Shown in pieces: positions 59,801 to 64,000 of a DNA stretch of 64,000 nucleotides. A program made the translations under genes and the position numbers. The DNA comes from Prorocentrum cordatum (Eukaryota; Sar; Dinophyceae; Prorocentrales; Prorocentraceae), in NCBI GenBank assembly GCA_963575745.1, contig CAUYUJ010004324.1:60001-124000 (forward strand), given 5' to 3'. How positions within the stretch are numbered: position 1 is the first letter of the stretch; every line of letters begins with the position of its first letter. The notes beneath the pieces are model-generated. The model was not told the DNA's origin. It did not search any database and was given only the letters and a program-made list of their open reading frames with translations.

Positions 59801-61893
59801 ACTCCGACGGGGAAGGAGCACTGAATAACGATACAGCAAAGGCCATCCTTAAATCCAAGGGAACAGAGCTTCGTATCCGAGCGCGTGGCCAACACGCCAC
59901 GACTATCGAAGCTAGGAACGGCATCCTGCGACACCTCATACACGTGATGGGAGAAGAATTGAATAGATTGAATATTCCTCTGAATTTCACTCGTCTTTTA
60001 CATGAAGCCATGTTTGCCAGCAATGCATTTACCTTCTACAACGGAGTTTCTCCGTATAATGCGTTATATGGCAGACAACCAGCTATGCTTCCCGATTTCC
60101 CTGTCTTGGATCATGATCAGTCCGCTGAATCATCAGATCACTCAAGGGAGGAGACAATCAGGAGGGTTAGTCTGGAGGCAATCACGCAGGCCACTGCGGT
60201 TGCCAAGACAAACAGGGCTCTTCGTACGAAGACTACTGCTACGGGTGAATTTCACTACAGAGAGGGAGATCTCGTGGACTATCATCGCCCGACCACCACG
60301 AAAGATGTCTGGGGTGGATGGAGTGGTCCATACCCGGTCATCCGCAACGAACCTGACCGGGGTCAAGTCATCGTGAAGGTCGGCAGTCGCGAAGTGCGAG
60401 TACAGTATCCTGACACACGACATACGCTGTACATCGAAGCACTGATGGTCCGCGAGATAGGATCGGACAATACGGCCCTTCGGACAGTATTGGCCTTTAT
60501 TGCCGGTCTGTCAGCGGGGAAACCCGCCATGACTTTTGGATACTTACCAGCGAAACAGGGCCGGCTGCAGATGACTGCTGCGAGCCGGCTTTCGCCTAAA
60601 GTGCACTTGGCTCTTCAGTATCTCATTCGCAACTATTTCCGTATTGAAAACATTGTTGCCGTACGACTTGCTAAGAGCCTGACTAAGTTGCCTGCTGCAC
60701 CCTATGCAGACAGCTGTACACTAGTGCACTATGATAACGATGTGACCCCTGGCTTTCATTATTATGAAGCTGATGGCACTGCCTTGAACATCTACGACAT
60801 CACAGGATCTACACACTCACGCATCATCCAGTGTCTCAAATCCAAGAAGCCGCCTGCTGGATTCGACCGAGACCTCACTAAATTTGAGGAACTCGCTGAT
60901 GGTCCACCACCAAGCGAGTCACCTCCAGCAGCTGCTCCTGAGCAGCCTCCTGCGGAGAATGATGGTCGGCTCCCGACCATCATAGAGGAAACAGAAGAAG
61001 ACCTGGATGCTTTTGTCTTAAATTCGTGGTATGCTGAACTGATGGATGACAGAACACTCTTGGAAGCTGACACAGAAGAAGTCATGCATACAGTTCCGAC
61101 ATACATGACAGACACACAGTGTGTGTTAGTCTCTACGACCTGTGAAGATGCGCAAGGCCACTTGCCGGAGCGGGGTCACCCGCCAGGATACGACATGGAC
61201 ACTTCTTACTACGTTCCTTTGTGCTCCACGGATCCGGACAACAAATATGATCTGGATTCCGACGAGCACGGGAAGTACATCGAGCTCTGCTTCACAGCAG
61301 ACATGTCCAAAGTCGTCCTGTCCGAGCAGCAACGCCGATTGCTGGATGACAGCAGCGTCACAACTATGCGAGTATATGTTAGTGCTGCCTCCAAACGTGC
61401 CGCGGTCGTCAAGGAAGACGATCTACTCACGAAGGCCGACATTCAAGCGAATCCGGTCAAAGTTTCCAAAGCCCTCTACACAGAATTGAAGACTTGGCTT
61501 GACAACAAATGCTTTCAGATGACTGACTTGAACAAAGCGTCGAACATCATGACTTCACGCTATGTATACAAATGGAAGTTTGTCAAAAACGAAAAGGGCG
61601 AAATGGAACGGACGATCAGGTTACGCTTTGTACTCCGTGGCTTCATGGACATTGAAGCCTTCGATGTCGAAACCTTCTCTGGCACAGCAAGGAGGTCAAA
61701 CCAGAGACTGCTCGCAAGTTCTGCTGCATGCAGCAAAGCTTGGATCATCGCTTCCCTGGACATCAACATGGCTTTCTTAAAAGGACTGACCTATAGTGAG
61801 CTCGCCGCGGCAACGGGCGAGAAAGAGCGTGTGGTGTGCTTCACACCTACCTCCTGGGTCAGCAGCTGTCCTTCGTACATTGCCAGGCTTTGA
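56875..61893 (+). CDS. Copia ORF 2: methyltransferase-like domain, Cys-rich region, integrase, first part of RT
   Basis: Frame 1, open 56875-61893; believable from about 57030 to about 61843. Order: Cys/His patch (CTCGSHKEHD, about 57164); basic linker; SAM-methyltransferase-like domain (58030-58680); Cys-rich region (58819-59000); hairpin-coded Ala/Pro linker (59035-59120); integrase zinc finger (His at 59449 and 59464, Cys at 59545 and 59554, spacing H-x4-H-x26-C-x2-C); integrase core with Asp 59644, Asp 59806 and Glu 59908; long linker; copia RT start (SRYVYKWKFVKNEKGEMER, LRFVLRGFMD, then LDINMAFLKGL with the motif A Asp at 61759). There are 33 residues between the second Asp and the Glu, two fewer than the textbook 35. 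The last residues after about 61843 are out of frame. The product integrates and copies the element. Confidence 0.88.
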   Translation: MVRSYSRKEGGTTLSTYTKSPDQSACSENADCYPGATRVFLETGSDQRCYRRFEAKHYTNETLSFGIKFDRSSKYPSGSYIQVATSCPHIPINLWRCTCGSHKEHDLDWYGQDQQRAEFRHKTLAIIVARFLDQLNNANMIRNERSAVHLSVCTRVDKKVRHDVQCPQKGPQWDHVVRRVTTDLDTNKIVQDIRIQDQPTGYNYVAPLPDGVTNISTRLYWEPPAPVLHGDGESRRPRPKRVTIVDDDRSPPPSIERCQTRPTNNFPEIPPFPDLTADSSAADLSAETALPTDARIKQKEKQKADKEAGIKPKKIPKKVEDGNDDCGEDLKGLDCSTYFNDVPLDDSDSDSESEDIFMMLPAGQPADSHADVFSMVQSLCYGRNNQVDMLELCGGKGGISILAFKRGLSSGGNLDKISMVDLGNSEVQRAVLHYLKTCFVKITILQPSCRTTGLPSYFNAQVNHDTWLKHHKEDLPHITFCGTVALLQDDLRRFFLREQPMGTWVDEIQPWKELAQRKVTCQTIIDQCTTGLKDSFGQYIRKPTQMMANKEELLAPFRGKRCPGNHVHANACNKELARAAQYTYRMQSLIVDAVQIAKDLFAYGRDPFANRERSYAFVTNSAGYDLDDPTIRRHPNGEIWRPPPGGLGCHGCVDNNYKQSPKHSRDPKMCRWYDVEPYYWDCPSCKKEYQKSNPHHTKISGQCRFAEKWKLPDNFGQPRPAGQAAPAAPAAEAAPAAEAAPAAKAAPAARARMRAPRPPRPGEGDPTAGASSHDITRAEGANGGNTGAGSSDDHRRLPQVAARRGRMEGGDPPPPPQPPVEPRPRPRLPDWTRFDVQLSLQNLRSFDPAVVQRELRKLHLRWFHAKEPKMRMILAKVGLGETRLSLIKGICDSCRECRAWDKPGNTVMPSVSLPGHFNEEVECDLFFYKQEHIVFHIIDRCIRWAAGTEIPDKTMHTVLDAYHTTWMQHGPAKVLYSDGEGALNNDTAKAILKSKGTELRIRARGQHATTIEARNGILRHLIHVMGEELNRLNIPLNFTRLLHEAMFASNAFTFYNGVSPYNALYGRQPAMLPDFPVLDHDQSAESSDHSREETIRRVSLEAITQATAVAKTNRALRTKTTATGEFHYREGDLVDYHRPTTTKDVWGGWSGPYPVIRNEPDRGQVIVKVGSREVRVQYPDTRHTLYIEALMVREIGSDNTALRTVLAFIAGLSAGKPAMTFGYLPAKQGRLQMTAASRLSPKVHLALQYLIRNYFRIENIVAVRLAKSLTKLPAAPYADSCTLVHYDNDVTPGFHYYEADGTALNIYDITGSTHSRIIQCLKSKKPPAGFDRDLTKFEELADGPPPSESPPAAAPEQPPAENDGRLPTIIEETEEDLDAFVLNSWYAELMDDRTLLEADTEEVMHTVPTYMTDTQCVLVSTTCEDAQGHLPERGHPPGYDMDTSYYVPLCSTDPDNKYDLDSDEHGKYIELCFTADMSKVVLSEQQRRLLDDSSVTTMRVYVSAASKRAAVVKEDDLLTKADIQANPVKVSKALYTELKTWLDNKCFQMTDLNKASNIMTSRYVYKWKFVKNEKGEMERTIRLRFVLRGFMDIEAFDVETFSGTARRSNQRLLASSAACSKAWIIASLDINMAFLKGLTYSELAAATGEKERVVCFTPTSWVSSCPSYIARL
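58030..58680 (+). other. SAM-methyltransferase-like (possibly cytosine-5) domain in copia ORF 2
   Basis: LELCGGKGGISILAF (58042-58086) matches the SAM-binding motif I. Motif IV is represented by LQPSCRTTG with Cys at 58219-58221, and a motif VI-like REQP has Glu at 58366-58368. The expected PCQ and ENV forms are both altered, so activity is doubtful. The block FRGKRCPGNHVHA and a helical end follow. Confidence 0.6.
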
Positions 61894-63193
61894 GTCATAT
61901 GACGAATCAAAGCACTGTCTTCGGTGTCTGAAGCCGGGGACTGGCACGAAGGATGCTCCCAGGGCATTCTCGTTGAAGCTCAGGTCCATCACTAGGGGCT
62001 TTGGACTACAGCCTACTTCATACGACGAAGAGTTCGAGATGAGCCCAAACCTCTTGACAGCCAAACACGTTGATGACATTAATATGACTGGGAAGGAAGA
62101 TGCTATTGACAAGTATGTCAAGTGTGTTGAAGATACGTTTGGAAAGTGTAAACTGAACAAGCACACATACACAAACTGTGCCGTTCGGTACAACAAGACC
62201 GATGATGGGAGCGTCACTCTCGATCAGGACGAATACATCAAACAGCTTCGTCCTATCACACATCCAGAACTCACAGGCGCTGATCCTGAGAGCAAAGCGA
62301 CAAAGACGATTTCTGATATGTTCGTCAGTCTTCGCGGCGCTCTAGCCTATGCGTTGATTACGCAGGTATGGCTGATGGTCTATGTTGTCTCACTACAACG
62401 TATCCAGGAACCGACAAACATCCAGGTACGACGACTAAACGCGGTTACCAGGAAATTGCAGGCAGGTCCGAAGAAGATCGTGTATCAAGCTATGACTCCA
62501 ACAGGAGAAGTCGACCTGCATAGCGACTCTGGCTATCGTCGTCTCAACGGAGATGAAGACGACGAAGTCAAAGGCTATGGTATCCGCGGGGCTAACCTGC
62601 TGAGGCGTGGCCACACGCAAGCGGGGAAACCCGTCGTGCACCTGGTGGACGCATACTGCAAGTCTCATCGACTGCAGGTGCGTTCGAGCTACTCTGCGGA
62701 AACACTGGCAGCAGCCCACAACTTGGAAGACTGCTACCCGACCATTGTAACGCTCCACGAGCTACACTCGGGACCATTGACCCCCACACAGTTAAAGAAC
62801 ATATTGGAAATGGGTGGTCTATGTATCAAAGTCACTCTGACTATTGATGCCGAGTCCGTCTTCAAGTCTTTGTCTAGCAAAGATCTGAAGAAGCCCACAT
62901 AATGTACTCTGCTTGGGCACATCAGCTGGATCCGCCAGATGATGGAGCGCGGAATCGTTGAAAGCGTCCAATGGTGTGACACGCGGGATATGACTGCCGA
63001 TGGTCATACCAAAGGTAGTATTGACCGCGCGTTGCTCCTACAAGTAATGGCCGGCCAGCAATCCTTCAAGCACGAGCTGAAGAAACATACACCGTATAGG
63101 GCGGGCAGGTCGTCTCAAGACGGCCCTGCCTCCCGAGCTAGCGGGGAAACCCGCATGCAGGTGCGCTTTAGTAGCGAGGAAACTCGCCGGTAG
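61796..63193 (+). CDS. Copia ORF 3: second part of RT and RNase H, with an in-frame stop
   Basis: Frame 2 continues the RT after a one-base insertion near 61843 (LPPGSAAVLRTLPGFESYD, CLKPGTGTKDAPRAF). The RT box is KHVDDINMTG with Asp-Asp at 62072-62077. Copia RNase H follows: Asp in HSDSGYRRL (62525-62527), Glu in SAETLAAAH (62699-62701), Asp in TIDAESV (62846-62848) and Asp in TADGHTKG (62999-63001), so all four acidic positions are kept. TAA at 62900-62902 falls between the third and fourth positions, in the same frame; reading past it gives the normal continuation (CTLLGHISWIRQMMERG). The frame ends at TAG 63191-63193. Confidence 0.85.
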
Positions 63194-63300
63194 CGAGGCT
63201 ACTCGCGCGCCCTTACCTTGTAGGCAGCCGCTGTTGCCTAGTACTGGTTTTTTTCCGCGTAATGTAGTAATGCGGTGCTCGCTCGTCTCCTCCCCCTCCG
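63194..63300 (+). other. 3' untranslated segment before the right LTR
   Basis: Short, and begins just beyond two close hairpin-family copies (63174, 63193). The last 15 bases before the LTR are pyrimidines (CTCCTCCCCCTCC), whereas a polypurine tract is expected there for plus-strand priming. Confidence 0.5.
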
Positions 63301-63585
63301 ACTTTAAACGGAGAAGGTTAAAGGCGAGATATATATCGAGCATGCACCGCTGCCGTGCCTGGCTCAAGCCGGGCCCGGCCTAATATGTGATTGTGCCTCA
63401 CCGAGGCGCACGATTCGTATCTGAGATCGGAAAATACCTTTTCCATTGACGATGCCCATCCTATCCTTTACTCCAGATCCCATGCTTCGTCTTGCTCTCT
63501 TGCTCATGCGATATGAGCCAAAGCCTGGGATATGGGAACGCCTAAGGCGTAATATATATCTAAGCTTACCAGTGCGATTTCGACT
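63301..63585 (+). repeat. Right LTR of the copia element
   Basis: 285 bp, direct copy of 47267-47551 with about three substitutions (in the AGAAGGTTAAAGG segment, the GCCTCACCGAGG segment and CATGCTTCG). One of them breaks the terminal 8-bp inverted repeat. TGGCTCAAG is at 63360-63368. Confidence 0.92.
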
Positions 63586-63590
63586 AGCCG
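63586..63590 (+). other. Target-site duplication, right copy (AGCCG)
   Basis: Matches 47262-47266. Confidence 0.75.
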
Positions 63591-63782
63591 TTCCAAACGC
63601 GCTTCGCGTTCTCTGCCTGAGAGGTGCCTTGCTCCGAGGCAGCCCAGCCAGGGCGAGGCGATGGCCGCATAGCGCGAAGCGCGGAGTGAGGCGGCTTGGG
63701 ACGGCGCCACGCGCGTCGGCGAGGAGGAGGTTGGGAGCAGCAGCGCGAGCAGGGAGAGGGCACGGGCAGGTGCTCCTCCTCG

Positions 63783-63998
63783 TTATTCCTCCGCCTCTTT
63801 GATGCTGTCTCCAGGCTCCTCGTCCTCCTCCGCCCCCGCATCCTTGTCCACCTTCATCTCCGTGCTCTTGCATGACATCCGGCTCCTCCTACCTCCTCCT
63901 CCTCCTCGTCCAGCCTTCTTGGCCCTTCTCTTCTTCCCTATCGCCATGATCGAACTTGTCCTCCTGCTGCTGCTCTTGTTCTGTTCCGACCCCTTCAA
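63783..63998 (-). CDS. Candidate 3' exon of a - strand gene, cut by the window edge
   Basis: A - strand frame reads SIMAIGKKRRAKKAG, then MSCKSTEMKVDKDAGAEEDE and ends EPGDSIKEAEE with a stop at 63783-63785. It has basic and acidic blocks of protein-like composition, but a GGA-type repeat underlies part of it and no family is recognised. If real, the copia element inserted about 200 bp downstream of this gene. Confidence 0.25.
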   Translation of the reverse strand: MKGSEQNKSSSRRTSSIMAIGKKRRAKKAGRGGGGGRRSRMSCKSTEMKVDKDAGAEEDEEPGDSIKEAEE

Positions 63999-64000
63999 CT

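Larger units (their letters stand above)
47673..63206 (+). repeat. Dispersed 14-nt hairpin family (GCGNN-loop-NNCGC), about 55 copies
   Basis: The commonest form is GCGGGGCCACCCGC: a 5-bp stem GCGGG/CCCGC with loop GCCA. Loops seen include GCCA, GTCA, GCAA, GAAA, GTAA, GCTA and GACA. Examples: 47698, 48644, 49589, 50003, 50846, 51677, 53261, 54452, 56123, 57958, 60514, 63141. Stem variants with both arms changed: GCGGC/GCCGC (50894, 59053, 59089), GCGGA/TCCGC (48839, 51800, 54923, 56528, 57703), GCGAG/CTCGC (63174, 63193), GCGTG/CACGC (62605). In the first ORF most are read as Ala-Gly-Pro-Pro-Ala. At 61170 and 63141 the reading frame is different, and in the leader they lie outside Gag. Confidence 0.85.
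47267..63585 (+). mobile_element. Giant Ty1/copia LTR retrotransposon, 16.3 kb
   Basis: Two 285-bp LTRs in direct orientation, a 5-bp target duplication, a primer-binding-like site at the LTR edge, and Gag, protease, integrase, RT and RNase H in copia order (integrase before RT). The LTRs differ at about three positions, so the insertion is recent. The element is about three times the usual copia length. The extra length holds a Tpt1/KptA-like domain, a RING-H2 finger, a methyltransferase-like domain, long Pro/Ala linkers and the hairpin family. Despite the young LTRs, the coding part has a TGA after the first ORF, shifts near 56790, 57030 and 61843, and an in-frame TAA at 62900-62902. It is either a non-autonomous young copy or its sequence contains errors. 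Confidence 0.95.

Overview
The window is eukaryotic nuclear DNA and most likely comes from a dinoflagellate. The reasons are: LINE and Ty1/copia proteins of the kind I associate with dinoflagellate genomes, short GT-AG introns that restore reading frames, very heavy simple-sequence content, high GC, and a long Ty1/copia element carrying extra enzymatic domains. No bacterial operon, CRISPR array, tRNA or rRNA gene was recognised. The genus cannot be fixed without a database search.

Layout. 1-10 kb: a GT microsatellite, then two spliced but damaged genes (1602-3553 and 4490-7078) and weaker candidate exons. 10-33 kb: almost entirely repeats. These include CA/GCAC, TA, CCT and ATC microsatellites, a 245-bp tandem array (12.9-14.4 kb), a 103-bp array (21.3-22.3 kb), fold-back elements (14.8 and 26.6 kb) and several dispersed families with a second or third copy elsewhere in the window. 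33.2-37.5 kb: a 5'-truncated LINE on the + strand (endonuclease remnant, RT, CCHC-like knuckle, RNase H, C-terminal zinc fingers) with small frame breaks and a probable 62-nt GT-AG intron. 40.6-45.4 kb: a second LINE on the - strand (endonuclease, RT, C2H2 fingers). 47.27-63.59 kb: a 16.3-kb Ty1/copia element bounded by 285-bp LTRs (three differences seen) and a 5-bp target-site duplication.

The copia element is the main discovery target. Its first ORF (about 2860 codons) reads Gag, zinc knuckle, a Tudor/SH3-like patch, a domain matching Tpt1/KptA RNA 2'-phosphotransferase with the Arg-His-Arg-Arg tetrad in place, a RING-H2 finger and an aspartic protease. The second reading frame carries a SAM-methyltransferase-like domain, a Cys-rich region, integrase and RT; RNase H follows after a frameshift. 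About 55 copies of a 14-nt hairpin (5-bp stem, mostly a GNNA-type tetraloop) are scattered through the element in different reading frames. Many have paired stem changes, which suggests a nucleic-acid-level module.

Many coding frames are broken by single-base changes, several of them in homopolymers. Either the copies are decaying or the assembly has uncorrected homopolymer errors; this cannot be decided from the sequence alone. Family identifications come from motif recognition, not from any search.
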